64,000 bases of DNA. It comes from Hyphomonadaceae bacterium UBA1933. Its GTDB lineage: Bacteria > Pseudomonadota > Alphaproteobacteria > Caulobacterales > Aquidulcibacteraceae. Positions 9,651 through 19,288 of this stretch are shown here, one piece after another. The notes beneath the pieces are model-generated. The model did no database searches. It worked only from the letters and a program-made list of their open reading frames with translations, and was not told the DNA's origin. Each line of letters opens with the position of its first letter. Position 1 is the first letter of the stretch. The stretch is taken from contig DDFH01000003.1 of assembly GCA_002337085.1 (NCBI GenBank), positions 562,008 through 626,007 of the forward strand. Direction: 5' to 3'. The position numbers were made by a program, and so were the translations under genes.

Positions 9651-10729
9651 TATTTTTTCCATTTAACGCTATTGCTTGGTGCTTTTGATAAGAAACCGTT
9701 CGGGCTATCGCTAACTTCATCCAAGGTGCGGTTTAAATTATCCGATGCCGATTTTACTGATTGTGCAGCCGCATTCATGCTTGGCAAAGTGTCATAAGTT
9801 CCCATTGTAAAGAATTTATCAACCGATATTGTCGCGGCATTGAAATTATTGACCGCCGCATCAAGGTTTTCAGTCGATCTATGAATATTCTTTGCGCTTG
9901 CGTTGATTTCAACCAGTGCTGAATCTGCGCGCTGCATGGTTTTATCTGTGGTTTTTGACAAGTTGTTTAAATTCAGAACCAAATCATTTGAATTGTTTAT
10001 TAATGTTCCGGTTTGTGCGGTAAGGTTTTTGCCAAGCTCATTATAAGTATTTGCCATTTGTGGTACAGCCTGCATTGATTTTGCAAGCACTTTAACCTCT
10101 TGACCTGCTTGGTCGATTGACCGTGCCGCTTGGGTCGCGCTGTCAAGTAATTGACCATTACCAGCAAGGCGGGCGGTAGAAGTATCAAGGTTTTTCAAAG
10201 TCTCGGAGAAGTTCTTTAAATTCTTATCATTAAGTAGTCGGTTAAGACGAACAACCGTTTCAAGGGCATTATCCAAAACGCCTTCACCACCTTCTAAAAA
10301 ACGATCTAGCTGACCGGGGCGTGATGCAATCAACGGGCGTTCTTGACCCCTTAGACGAACCAAAGGAGGGGAGTTTTCACCACCTGCAAGAATTTGAATA
10401 TATGAAAGGCCAGTTATACCAGAAGGCTCTAACTGCGCAACGGAATCGGTTTTCACTGGCGTTTCCGAGGTAATACGGATGCGGGCAATAACATTGCTTG
10501 GGTTAGTTTTATCAAGGCTAAGTTTTGAAACTTCACCAACCTTGATACCATTAAAGCGTACCTCTGAACCGATTTCAAGACCACGCACAGGGCCACGGAA
10601 GCTAACATCATATGCGCTATATTGTTGATCAAAACCAGTATTGGCAATCCATACGGTAAATATCGCAGCCAAAACTAGCGATAAAATCGTAAATGCGCCA
10701 ATAAGAACAAAGTTTGCCTTCGTCTCCAT
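9650..10729 (-). CDS. mlaD: MlaD family MCE protein (lipid-transport channel subunit)
   Basis: A 359-aa protein with one N-terminal membrane helix (about 7-30) and a single MCE domain (about 38-115, with VRGLEIGSEVRFNGIKVGEV). A long periplasmic region of amphipathic helix follows, rich in Asn, Thr and Ala. MCE rings bind the MlaFE ABC transporter and shuttle phospholipids across the periplasm. E. coli MlaD is only about 180 aa. The long helical tail here is of the kind known from alphaproteobacterial and PqiB-like MCE proteins, where it may extend a needle. It lies 35 bp downstream of mlaF. Confidence 0.9.
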   Translation of the reverse strand: METKANFVLIGAFTILSLVLAAIFTVWIANTGFDQQYSAYDVSFRGPVRGLEIGSEVRFNGIKVGEVSKLSLDKTNPSNVIARIRITSETPVKTDSVAQLEPSGITGLSYIQILAGGENSPPLVRLRGQERPLIASRPGQLDRFLEGGEGVLDNALETVVRLNRLLNDKNLKNFSETLKNLDTSTARLAGNGQLLDSATQAARSIDQAGQEVKVLAKSMQAVPQMANTYNELGKNLTAQTGTLINNSNDLVLNLNNLSKTTDKTMQRADSALVEINASAKNIHRSTENLDAAVNNFNAATISVDKFFTMGTYDTLPSMNAAAQSVKSASDNLNRTLDEVSDSPNGFLSKAPSNSVKWKK

Positions 10730-10764
10730 AAAAAGACCTTTATAATTTGGCTTTCAAAGCCAAT

Positions 10765-11562
10765 TTAAGCCAATGCAGCCCTGCCACGTGGCCCAGAGAA
10801 ATATTCCTCTACCCAACCTTTGGCATTGCCGCGAACATAATCTAAAGTACCAATCGCGGAAACCTTTTTATCAGAAAGAACCGCGATTCTATCACAGGCA
10901 TCACGCAATGTATCTAAATCATGTGTGATTAGGAATACAGTTAAATTTAATGATGCCTGTAATTCATTCAATAATATATCGAAATTGCCAGCGGTAATCG
11001 GGTCAAGACCCGCCGTTGGCTCATCAAGGAATAGGATTTCGGGGTCAAGTGCCAATGCACGCGCCAATGCCGCACGCTTACGCATGCCGCCAGAAAGTTC
11101 TGATGGTAATTTTTCCGCTGAATCAAGGGTTAATCCTGCCATCATTATCTTTAATTCTGCAAGCCCTAGGATTAATTCATCTGATAATTTTGTATGCTCA
11201 CGTAATGGAATCATAACGTTTTCAATGACACTTAAGTTTGAAAATAAGGCGCCGTCTTGGAACATTATGCCCCATTTTTGTGGTAGTTTTTGCTTGGCGC
11301 TTTGGTCATTCCAAACGTCTATCCCTGCGACTTTTACTATTCCTTCAGTGGGTTTGTTAAGGCCGATAATTGTGCGCAATAAAACTGATTTACCCGCACC
11401 TGAACCGCCGACAAGGCCGATTGTTTCGCCCCGCATCACATCAAGATCAAGATTTTCATGAATGCATTTGGTTCCGAAACAATTCTTTATATCCCTAAGG
11501 CAGATGACCTTTTGGTCATCGGGAATATCAAGAATAGGGGTAATGGCATCGTTATAATTCAT
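10765..11562 (-). CDS. mlaF: MlaF-type ABC transporter ATP-binding protein
   Basis: A 265-aa ABC ATPase. Walker A GGSGAGKS is at 52-59, the signature LSGGMRKR at 156-163, and Walker B ILFLDEP at 176-182, with the H-loop in LITHDLDT. The GGMRKR form of the signature is typical of the Mla/Ttg2 ATPases rather than of importers. It drives retrograde or anterograde phospholipid movement together with the MlaE permease. Its start overlaps the mlaE stop by 4 bp (ATGA), indicating translational coupling. Confidence 0.94.
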   Translation of the reverse strand: MNYNDAITPILDIPDDQKVICLRDIKNCFGTKCIHENLDLDVMRGETIGLVGGSGAGKSVLLRTIIGLNKPTEGIVKVAGIDVWNDQSAKQKLPQKWGIMFQDGALFSNLSVIENVMIPLREHTKLSDELILGLAELKIMMAGLTLDSAEKLPSELSGGMRKRAALARALALDPEILFLDEPTAGLDPITAGNFDILLNELQASLNLTVFLITHDLDTLRDACDRIAVLSDKKVSAIGTLDYVRGNAKGWVEEYFSGPRGRAALA

Positions 11563-12758
11563 ATATCAAGCTCATTATAAATCATGGCAAATATTGCATC
11601 GACGACAATTACCATAAAAATGGCTTGCACAACCGCCGCAGTAGTGTTTTTACCAAGAGAAATAACATCATTTTCAACCATCATGCCTTGGCGGCAGCCG
11701 ATAATTGCAATGATGAATGCAAAAACAGGCGCTTTCACCATGCCAACCCAGAAATGCGTTATACCAACCTCTTGCAGGCGGGACATAAACATTGTTGGGC
11801 TAAGGCCAAGTGAAAATATAGCAACCAATGCACCGCCGGCAAGCCCCGCAAAAATTGCAAATAACACCAAAATTGGCGTCATAATCAAAAGCGCAATGAC
11901 ACGCGGTATTACAAGCATTTCCATCGGGCTAATGCCCATTGTTTCCATGGCATCAATTTCTTGTGTCATTTTCATTGAGCCAATTTGTGCCGTAAATGCC
12001 GAATCCGATCGCCCAGCAAGAATAATTGCGGTGATAAGAACCGCGAATTCACGCAAAATAGAAACCCCAAGCAAATCAACGGTGAAAATTGTTGCCCCAA
12101 AATTGTTTAGGGTTTGCGCCCCCATAAAGGAAATAACCGCACCGATGAAGAAGGTAAGGACGCAAACAATCGGTATTGCATTAAGCCCCGCACTTTCCGC
12201 GATTGCGAATGTTGGTGTCCATCTTATATGACCGGGGTTTAGAACAGCTTTCCAAAAGCATAAAATTGTATGACCCATAAAATTTAAAGAGCTTATGAGT
12301 TCGTTATAAAACCGTTTCCAAGTATCATAAACTTTTTTACCGAATAACGCTATGCCGGTATAGCGGACACTATCAAAAGTATAATCCCAATGATATGAAT
12401 TTATTTTATTAAACAAGTTCAAAAGATCTTCATCATTGCATATTATTTTTGCATCGCGTTCATGGTTTTTTGCGGTTTCAAGAATTTTTGAAATTAAAAA
12501 AGCGCCCGAAGTATCAATTGTGCCAGCTTTGTTTAAATCTATAATGATTGTTTCGGCATCTTGTGCGGCAATAATTTCTGATTCAAGTTGTGCGATTTCA
12601 TCTTCTACATTGGCAATAGAGTTTTTAGTCCAATCACCCTTAATCAGATAAATTATTGAATTTTCTGTCTGTTTAAAAAGGATTTTAGGCAAATCATCGT
12701 TGCGTGTTTTATCTGATATATCATCAGCTTCTATTTGCGCTTGTGCATCCGCATTCAT
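11559..12758 (-). CDS. mlaE: MlaE-type permease with fused N-terminal STAS (MlaB-like) domain
   Basis: A 399-aa protein. About the first 130 residues form a STAS domain (IIIDLNKAGTIDTSGAF), the domain that is the separate protein MlaB in E. coli. The rest is the MlaE permease with several membrane helices and the motifs EFAVLITAIILAGRS and QEIDAMETMGI. The ATG at 12758 (MNADAQ) has AAGG 8 nt upstream and is preferred over the ATG at 12824, which would add a 22-residue hydrophobic leader. It is the first gene of the Mla operon. An MlaB-MlaE fusion is common in alphaproteobacteria. Confidence 0.9.
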   Translation of the reverse strand: MNADAQAQIEADDISDKTRNDDLPKILFKQTENSIIYLIKGDWTKNSIANVEDEIAQLESEIIAAQDAETIIIDLNKAGTIDTSGAFLISKILETAKNHERDAKIICNDEDLLNLFNKINSYHWDYTFDSVRYTGIALFGKKVYDTWKRFYNELISSLNFMGHTILCFWKAVLNPGHIRWTPTFAIAESAGLNAIPIVCVLTFFIGAVISFMGAQTLNNFGATIFTVDLLGVSILREFAVLITAIILAGRSDSAFTAQIGSMKMTQEIDAMETMGISPMEMLVIPRVIALLIMTPILVLFAIFAGLAGGALVAIFSLGLSPTMFMSRLQEVGITHFWVGMVKAPVFAFIIAIIGCRQGMMVENDVISLGKNTTAAVVQAIFMVIVVDAIFAMIYNELDI

Positions 12759-12883
12759 ACTAATTGCCTTATTACAACCTATTAGATGCCCAAAATATAA
12801 AATAAAAGCAATATGCAACGGCATTTAATTTTTGTTACGTATAAACGCGTATAATAATTTATCAAATTAAAAAGGAACGACAA

Positions 12884-13864
12884 ATGCGTAAAATTTTTGC
12901 TGGTTTACTTGTTTTAGTGTCTGTTACCCCACTTTATGTTCAGGCGGGCCCATTTGGTAGAAATCTTGGCAATAGAGAGTTTGGGAGTAGGGTATTTGGC
13001 GCAAGAGGTGTCGATGCCACGCCGATTGAAAATATGCAACAGGGTTCAATTACGATTGATGGACAGATGCGAACCTATAAATATTATGTTCCTAATGGCG
13101 GTGGCAAATTACCTGTTGTGATTATGTTGCATGGCGGCGGCGGGAATTCTGATAATGCAATCAGAATGACACATTTCAATCAACTTGCAGAAAAAGAAAA
13201 ATTCATTGCGGTTTTTCCAGACGGTAGTGGACGACAAGCCGACAAATTACTTACATGGAATGCAAGCCATTGTTGTGGCTATGCTATGCAAAATAATGTC
13301 GATGACGTAAAATTTATCTCCAATCTAATTGATAAATTTATCAATACCCAAAATGCCGATAGCAAACGAATCTACGTAACCGGAATGTCAAATGGGGCCA
13401 TGATGACCCATAAAATTGGCATTAATCTAAGTAATAAAGTTGCCGCCATTGCAACCGATGTTGGTACGGTTTTTGGCGATGAACCGATGGCAAAAGGACC
13501 TTTGCCAGTTATGATGATTAATGGCGGTCTCGATGAAAATGTTCCACCGGCTGGAGGTGCACCTGGTGGCCCTGGAAGAAGGGCATGGGGTGTGGATACA
13601 ATTCCCAACACTTATGCCCAGTCTGAATATTGGGCGAAAAACAATCATTGTAAATCACCCGTCAAAACCGCTTATAATTCTATGGTTGATGTAACCAAAT
13701 ATTCTTGCCCATCAAATTATGATGTAGTTCATTATCTGGTTAAAGATAATGGGCATGCATGGCCGGGCGGGCGTAAAGGATCTGGTATCGGTAATGGCCC
13801 CTCACAATCCTTTGATGCCAGTGAAGAAATCTGGAAATTTTTTAAAGCGCATCCAAAACAATAG
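12884..13864 (+). CDS. Exported alpha/beta-hydrolase, PHB depolymerase/feruloyl esterase (LpqC) family
   Basis: A 326-aa secreted esterase. A signal peptide (about 1-21, ending VQAG) precedes a short glycine/arginine-rich segment. The oxyanion loop LHGGGG is at 82-87, the nucleophile elbow GMSNG puts serine at 169, the acid lies near NGGLDENVPP (about 220), and the histidine is in NGHAWPGG (about 292). Relatives cleave short-chain polyhydroxybutyrate or plant-wall esters. Which applies here cannot be told. The ATG follows AAAAAGGAACGACAA. It is divergent from the Mla operon. Confidence 0.85.
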   Translation: MRKIFAGLLVLVSVTPLYVQAGPFGRNLGNREFGSRVFGARGVDATPIENMQQGSITIDGQMRTYKYYVPNGGGKLPVVIMLHGGGGNSDNAIRMTHFNQLAEKEKFIAVFPDGSGRQADKLLTWNASHCCGYAMQNNVDDVKFISNLIDKFINTQNADSKRIYVTGMSNGAMMTHKIGINLSNKVAAIATDVGTVFGDEPMAKGPLPVMMINGGLDENVPPAGGAPGGPGRRAWGVDTIPNTYAQSEYWAKNNHCKSPVKTAYNSMVDVTKYSCPSNYDVVHYLVKDNGHAWPGGRKGSGIGNGPSQSFDASEEIWKFFKAHPKQ

Positions 13865-13932
13865 CTTGATATTCATTTATCATACTTGCGGGGCGGCATA
13901 ATTTATGCTCAAATTTAGTTTGCGGGGTAATT

Positions 13933-14910
13933 ATGCAGCTTAAGTTAGTTGAGGATGTTTTTAAATTTAAACAAGTTTTCCGAATCGCACACGGCGCAAG
14001 AACCGAAGCGCGGGTGGTAAAGGTAACGCTTTCCCAAGACGGATTTATCGGTCATGGTGAATGTGTTCCATACCCGCGTTATGGTGAAAGCCCACAAAGT
14101 GTCATGGCACAAATCGAGGCGGTGAGGGCGCAAATCGAGGCAGGAATAACAATTGATGACGCCCAAAACTTATTGCCACATGGTGCGGCGCGTAATGCGC
14201 TTGATTGCGCGCTTTGGGATTTAAAAGCCAAGACGACAGGGAAGAGGGTATGGGAACTTGCCGGTCTTCCTGCACCGCATGCGGTTCTAAGTGCGATTAC
14301 AATTGTTATTGATGAAATTGATAAAATGGTTGCTTCGGCACTTTCTTATAATGACTTTCCATTACTAAAAATCAAAATTGGTAGTGAAACTGACATTGCC
14401 TCGGTAGTAGAAATCGCAAAAGTTAGAAGTGATGCTAGCCTCATTATCGATGCCAATGAAGCGCTTGATATAAATGGCCTGCACCGTCTTTTGGATGCCT
14501 GTGATGGTTTGAATATTGCCCTTATTGAACAGCCATTAAAGGCCTCTGATGATGAAGAATTGCGCAATATCCAAAGCCCATTTGTGATTTGTGCCGATGA
14601 GGCATTCCACACCTCTGCCGATATCGACAGGCTTGCCCCAAAATATGATGCAGTTAATGTTAAAATTGACAAAACTGGCGGTTTTACCGAAGGGCTAAAG
14701 TCAATAAAAATGGCAAAGGCCGCCGGATTAAAAACCATGATGGGTTGTATGGTGGGGACAAGTTTGGTTACAGCACCAGCACAAATTTTGGCGAATATGA
14801 CCGATTGGGTTGATTTGGATGGGCCACTTTTACTTGCCGAAGATCGTGAAATTCCGCTTGCGAATAATGGTGCGTATCTTGCACCACCTGATAGAAAACT
14901 TTGGGGCTAA
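13933..14910 (+). CDS. Dipeptide (L-Ala-D/L-Glu type) epimerase
   Basis: A 325-aa enolase-superfamily enzyme. An N-terminal capping domain (1-115) is followed by the barrel with the catalytic KIK motif at 146-148, metal ligands in IIDANE (Asp173), IEQPL (Glu199) and CADEAF (Asp222), and the second lysine site KIDK at 244-247. This set matches the dipeptide epimerases (YcjG/YkfB), which convert murein-derived L-Ala-D-Glu to L-Ala-L-Glu for use as food. Specificities vary within the family. It forms a two-gene unit with the M14-type peptidase, whose start lies 2 bp after this stop. The two together suggest use of cell-wall peptides. Confidence 0.85.
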   Translation: MQLKLVEDVFKFKQVFRIAHGARTEARVVKVTLSQDGFIGHGECVPYPRYGESPQSVMAQIEAVRAQIEAGITIDDAQNLLPHGAARNALDCALWDLKAKTTGKRVWELAGLPAPHAVLSAITIVIDEIDKMVASALSYNDFPLLKIKIGSETDIASVVEIAKVRSDASLIIDANEALDINGLHRLLDACDGLNIALIEQPLKASDDEELRNIQSPFVICADEAFHTSADIDRLAPKYDAVNVKIDKTGGFTEGLKSIKMAKAAGLKTMMGCMVGTSLVTAPAQILANMTDWVDLDGPLLLAEDREIPLANNGAYLAPPDRKLWG

Positions 14911-14912
14911 TT

Positions 14913-15989
14913 ATGGATATTGAGACGCTGTTTCTTGATGATTATTTTGCAATGAGACAGCATTTCATAACGCTTGCCAGCGCGAATGGATTTTCTTTAA
15001 ATGCTGTTGAATGCCCCGCAAAAGGGCCAAATAATAAACCAGTTTTCATGGATTTTGCCTTTGCAGGTAATAAAGATGCCAAAAGCCTTTTGGTAATTAT
15101 ATCGGGTACACATGGGCCAGAGGGTTATTGTGGCTCTGCGGTGCAAAGCGGCTTGTTAAAATCTGGCAAAGCGAAAGAATGGGCAAAAGACCATAAAATA
15201 TTATTTGTTCATGCGCACAATCCATTTGGCTTTGCGTGGGATGTTCGCTTTAATGAACATAATGTGGATTTAAACCGTAATTATCTCGAAGATTTTGAAA
15301 ATTTGCCACAAAACCCACTTTATGAAGAAATTAAGGATTGGGCAGTGCCAAGTGATTTATCAGAAGATGGGTTAAATTACTCAATCAAAAATCTTATGAA
15401 TTATGCGCGCATTAATGGTTTTCAAAAATTGCAAACTGCGCTTACAGCCGGGCAATATAGTCATCCCAATGGGGTTTATTATGGTGGCGATGTGCCAAGT
15501 TGGTCACATTTAACGCTTAAAAAGAATATAATAAAATATGCAGATGGCGTTGATAATATTATATTTATTGATGTTCATACCGGACTTGGTGATTATGGTA
15601 AGTGTGAATTAATAACATCATTGCCGCCCAAATCCTTGGGCTTTGAAAAACTATATAATATTTGGGGTGATGAAGTTAAATCTAGCAATAATGGTGAAAG
15701 TATTTCGGCAAAACTGAACGGTTGTCTTGATATTGCGATGATAAAATATCTTGGTGAAAGCAGAACTTCATTCATTGCCGCAGAATTTGGCACAATTGAC
15801 CCCATCTCGGTTTTTCGTGCAACCCAGGCGGCAACATGGCTTTTAAACAATGATGGTTTAAATACGGGGCTTGGTGAAACCGTACGCGCACAAAATCGCG
15901 CTGCGTTTTATCCAAATGATTTGGAATGGTTTAATTCTGTTTGGCAAAAGGCCGAGGAAATTATTTCAAAAGCTGTGGATAATTTATAA
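14913..15989 (+). CDS. DUF2817 zinc carboxypeptidase-like protein (M14 family)
   Basis: A 358-aa protein of the M14-related DUF2817 family. Zn-binding THGPEG is at 66-71 (His67, Glu70), followed by NPFGF and the NVDLNRN motif typical of M14 enzymes. A second metal histidine is in FIDVHTG, and a C-terminal glutamate in AAEFGT is a candidate general base. There is no signal peptide. I use the ATG at 14913; the TTG at 14901 lies inside the end of the epimerase gene, and GGGG for ribosome binding is at 14903-14906. The substrate is unknown. Coupling to the epimerase suggests cleavage of murein or dietary peptides. Confidence 0.82.
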   Translation: MDIETLFLDDYFAMRQHFITLASANGFSLNAVECPAKGPNNKPVFMDFAFAGNKDAKSLLVIISGTHGPEGYCGSAVQSGLLKSGKAKEWAKDHKILFVHAHNPFGFAWDVRFNEHNVDLNRNYLEDFENLPQNPLYEEIKDWAVPSDLSEDGLNYSIKNLMNYARINGFQKLQTALTAGQYSHPNGVYYGGDVPSWSHLTLKKNIIKYADGVDNIIFIDVHTGLGDYGKCELITSLPPKSLGFEKLYNIWGDEVKSSNNGESISAKLNGCLDIAMIKYLGESRTSFIAAEFGTIDPISVFRATQAATWLLNNDGLNTGLGETVRAQNRAAFYPNDLEWFNSVWQKAEEIISKAVDNL

Positions 15990-16026
15990 ATTTCTCATAA
16001 AAATTTTATGAAAAACGTGAAATTGA

Positions 16027-16054
16027 TTTGCCCGCGCATTTGTGGTGTTATAAT
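16027..16054 (+). promoter_or_regulatory. Candidate promoter of the S46 peptidase gene
   Basis: A perfect TATAAT at 16049-16054 with TTTGCC at 16027-16032 (16-bp spacer). It lies in the 121-bp gap before the gene, giving a leader of about 50 nt. Confidence 0.4.
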
Positions 16055-16110
16055 ATTACACACTTTAGTCCGATTAGGATTCTGATTGGGTTTTTCTTGA
16101 AAGGTAAAAA

Positions 16111-18186
16111 ATGAAACAAGTTACTGCGTCATTAGCAATTATCGCTTTTGCACTTTTGGGTGCAAATTCTGCCAAAGCTGACGAAGGTATGTGGACGTTT
16201 GACAATTTCCCATCCAATAAAGTTGAAAAAGAATATGGATTTAAGCCAACCCAAGAATGGCTAAATAATATTCAAAATTCTGCGGTGCGTTTGTCATCTG
16301 GTTGCTCAGCGAGCTTTGTTTCTGAAAACGGTCTTATCCTAACTAATTGGCATTGCAGCGCTGAATGCACCGCAAACCTTACTACTAAGGAAAATGATTA
16401 TTCAAAAGATGGTTTTTTTGCTTATAAACGTGAAGACGAAAAGCAATGCCCAGGTATGGAAGCGCAAGTTCTTGAGAAAATCATCGATGTAACCCCAACC
16501 ATTAAATCTGCTATTGCTGGTTTACCAGAAGATAAAATATCAAGCGCACGTAATGCAGCAATTGCCAAAGCCGAAGAAGATGCCTGCAAAGGTCTTGATA
16601 CCAATAAATATCATTGCGACCTTGTAACCCTTTATCGTGGTGGCGAATATAAAATCTATAAATACCGTAATTATAATGACGTAAGACTTGTGTTCGAGCC
16701 AGAATATGCGGTGGGCTTCTTTGGCGGTGATCCTGATAATTTTAACTTCCCACGTTATAATCTTGATTCATCATTCTTGCGTGCCTATGAAAATGGCAAA
16801 CCAGTTAAGTCCAAAAACTTCTTAAAATGGACGACTGATGTTCCAAAAGAAGGGGAGTTGGTTTTTGTTGCCGGCAACCCTGGTTCAACACAGCGCCTTA
16901 AGACTGTTAGGCAGCTTGAATTTAATCGCGACCAAGTTTTGCCAGTGCAACAATTGGTGCGCTCTGAATTGCGTGGTCGTTTAACTGAATATGTAGATCA
17001 ATCTGATGATAATCGCCGCGAAGCTGGTGATTTATTATTTGGCATTGAAAATTCATTCAAAGCCCGTTTTGGTCAAATGCGCGCATTATCTGACCCTGCG
17101 TTTTTTGCGATTAAGGTCAATGAAGAAAAAGACTTGCGTGCAAAGGTTGATGCTGACCCTGCATTAAAGGCAAAAATTGGTAATCCTTGGGCTGATATTG
17201 AAAAAGCAACTGCAAAGCAGCAGGATTTATATCAAACCTTTGATTTCCTAGAAGCACGCCCTGGTTCAATCTCTAGCCTTTATGGTGCGGCACGGATGAT
17301 TGTTCGCGCGGCAGATGAGGCGCAAAAACCTGCGGGTGAACGCCTTCCTGGTTATTCTGCTGCTGGCTTAAAGGCTATCGAGCATAATTTGATGGCAAAA
17401 ACCCCTGTTTACAAAGATCAGGAGATTATGGGTCTTGAAACTTGGTTGTCTAAAACCCGCGAATATTTAACGGTTGATGATGCCAATGTTAAAACACTTT
17501 TGGGCAAAGAAAGCCCAGAAGGTTTGGCAAGACGCTTAATCAATAATACAAAACTAGAAGATTTGGATTATCGTAAAAAGCTTTTGGATGGTGGCAAGGC
17601 TGCGGTTTATGCTTCTGATGACCCACTTATCCAATTTGTTATTAAAACCGACCCACAGGCCCGCGCAATCCGTGAAAAATACATGGCTGAGGTTGATGGC
17701 CCAATGAGTGCGGCGGCAGAGAAAATTGCGCAAGCACGATTTGCGGTTTATGGTAATCAACAATATCCAGATGCGACTTTTACGCTTCGCCTTTCTTATG
17801 GAAAAATTCAAGGTTGGACTTATAATGGCGTAACCGTGCCGCCATATACTAAAATGGGCGGGGCATTTGAGCGTGCAACTGGCGCTTTCCCGTTTGAAAT
17901 GGCGCCTAAATGGATTGCCAAAGAAGATAAGATAAACAAGGATATTGTTTTCGATATGGCTTCGAATAACGACATTATTGGTGGTAACTCTGGTTCACCA
18001 ATGATTGATAAACAAGGTCGTATTGTTGGTGCGGTATTTGATGGAAACATACACTCATTGGGTGGTGATTTCGCCTTTGACCCACGTTTAAACCGTGCGG
18101 TTACTGTTTCAACTGCGGCAATTACCGAAGCGTTGAAAAACATCTATGGACTTGATTATTTGGTCAAGGAATTGGGCGCAAAGTAA
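16111..18186 (+). CDS. S46 family dipeptidyl-peptidase (DPP7/DPP11-like)
   Basis: A 691-aa exported exopeptidase with a signal peptide ending at SAKADE (about 1-24). The chymotrypsin-fold catalytic histidine is His81 in LTNWHC. The serine motif GGNSGSP is near residues 624-630. The S46 alpha-helical domain fills the middle. The family removes dipeptides from the N-terminus of oligopeptides in the periplasm. The sequence FDGN after the serine has a glycine where DPP11 enzymes, as I recall, carry an arginine that reads acidic P1 residues. This would favour a DPP7-like hydrophobic preference, which is inferred. A strong terminator follows. It fits the peptide-use theme of the region. Confidence 0.9.
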   Translation: MKQVTASLAIIAFALLGANSAKADEGMWTFDNFPSNKVEKEYGFKPTQEWLNNIQNSAVRLSSGCSASFVSENGLILTNWHCSAECTANLTTKENDYSKDGFFAYKREDEKQCPGMEAQVLEKIIDVTPTIKSAIAGLPEDKISSARNAAIAKAEEDACKGLDTNKYHCDLVTLYRGGEYKIYKYRNYNDVRLVFEPEYAVGFFGGDPDNFNFPRYNLDSSFLRAYENGKPVKSKNFLKWTTDVPKEGELVFVAGNPGSTQRLKTVRQLEFNRDQVLPVQQLVRSELRGRLTEYVDQSDDNRREAGDLLFGIENSFKARFGQMRALSDPAFFAIKVNEEKDLRAKVDADPALKAKIGNPWADIEKATAKQQDLYQTFDFLEARPGSISSLYGAARMIVRAADEAQKPAGERLPGYSAAGLKAIEHNLMAKTPVYKDQEIMGLETWLSKTREYLTVDDANVKTLLGKESPEGLARRLINNTKLEDLDYRKKLLDGGKAAVYASDDPLIQFVIKTDPQARAIREKYMAEVDGPMSAAAEKIAQARFAVYGNQQYPDATFTLRLSYGKIQGWTYNGVTVPPYTKMGGAFERATGAFPFEMAPKWIAKEDKINKDIVFDMASNNDIIGGNSGSPMIDKQGRIVGAVFDGNIHSLGGDFAFDPRLNRAVTVSTAAITEALKNIYGLDYLVKELGAK

Positions 18187-18206
18187 TTTGTGCAATTCAT
18201 GATAAA

Positions 18207-18231
18207 AGCCCCCGAAACGGGGGCTTTTTTT
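18207..18231. terminator. Intrinsic terminator after the S46 peptidase
   Basis: A perfect 8-bp GC-rich stem (18207-18214 with 18218-18225), loop AAA, then a run of T. An A run on the other side lets it also serve the convergent acyltransferase gene, whose stop lies in the T tract. Confidence 0.9.
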
Positions 18232-19288
18232 ATAGGCCGATTTTTATTTTGCCAGATGGGGTTTCAATATATTTATAGATTAAATAAGCAATTAAAATAG
18301 TGCAGAAGAGCCATACCATGCCGATATATAAATCACCCTTTATATGATACATCCAAAACCAGGTTTTGGTTATGGTAAGCATGAAGCCATGCGTCATAAA
18401 CATTGAATAAGAGATTTTTCCAAAAAAGTCGCCGATCGGATTATTAAATATCACATTCTTAAATTTTATTAGGCCGGCAATCATAAATGGAAAGCCGATA
18501 TAGGCCAGAATATATTCAAAAAATAAGTTATTATGACGGGTGTTAAAATAAAATGCCGTGATAATTAATAAAATAATTGCCAAAGTTCTAAAGATATTAT
18601 CATATTTTTCCGGCAGTTTTATCAAATATCTTGCTGCAATAATTCCTGCAAACAAGCTTAAAAATGCGCGGCCGCCGCCAAAGAAAAAGGTTTTATTATT
18701 CCAGCCTATATTAAGACTAGGGTGATGGTAATTAATCCATGGGCTAAAAATAATTGCGATGAAAAAGCCAAAGAATAAGATTATATAAATTGTAAATGTT
18801 GATTTGGCCCCAAATTTTGCCCATGCAAGAAAGACCATGCCAATTATAAATTCCCAAAATATGGTCCAAACTTGAAAGGCAAAAGGGTAGAGAGTTCCAT
18901 TTTTAATTAATTCTTCGGCGCCCATATGTGGTAAAACCAGAATGTTTAGAAATAATGCCTGAACCCAAGTGACAATTTGTCGATCATAAGAATCATAAAT
19001 ATAAATTCGATAAAGGCCAATTATTGCGCCAATGATGGTAATAAAGAAAAATACCGGATAAATCCGCCAGAAACGCTTGATAAAAAATGATTTAAAGCTT
19101 GTTTTTGCAATTTGTGCGGCATCAAAACGTGCCATCATCAAAAAGCCACTAATAATAAAGAAAATCTCAACCGCGAGATAACCATGCGGTAATAATTGGT
19201 GTCGCCCAAACATTGCGAAACCATGATATATGGTGATTATAATTGCGCATAAACCTTTTAAGGTGTCGAGAGACCGATACCGCCCCAT
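18230..19288 (-). CDS. Acyltransferase family 3 (OafA/NolL-like) membrane protein
   Basis: A 352-aa protein with about ten membrane segments. It begins with the family motif RSLDTLKGLCAI and the catalytic-type histidine in YHGFAMFG, then the conserved EIFFIISGFLM. These enzymes O-acetylate or succinylate surface sugars, peptidoglycan or antibiotics at the inner membrane. No adjacent polysaccharide genes reveal the substrate. It stands alone between the S46 gene and a 570-bp spacer. Composition is AT-rich, as expected for membrane codons. Confidence 0.85.
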   Translation of the reverse strand: MGRYRSLDTLKGLCAIIITIYHGFAMFGRHQLLPHGYLAVEIFFIISGFLMMARFDAAQIAKTSFKSFFIKRFWRIYPVFFFITIIGAIIGLYRIYIYDSYDRQIVTWVQALFLNILVLPHMGAEELIKNGTLYPFAFQVWTIFWEFIIGMVFLAWAKFGAKSTFTIYIILFFGFFIAIIFSPWINYHHPSLNIGWNNKTFFFGGGRAFLSLFAGIIAARYLIKLPEKYDNIFRTLAIILLIITAFYFNTRHNNLFFEYILAYIGFPFMIAGLIKFKNVIFNNPIGDFFGKISYSMFMTHGFMLTITKTWFWMYHIKGDLYIGMVWLFCTILIAYLIYKYIETPSGKIKIGL

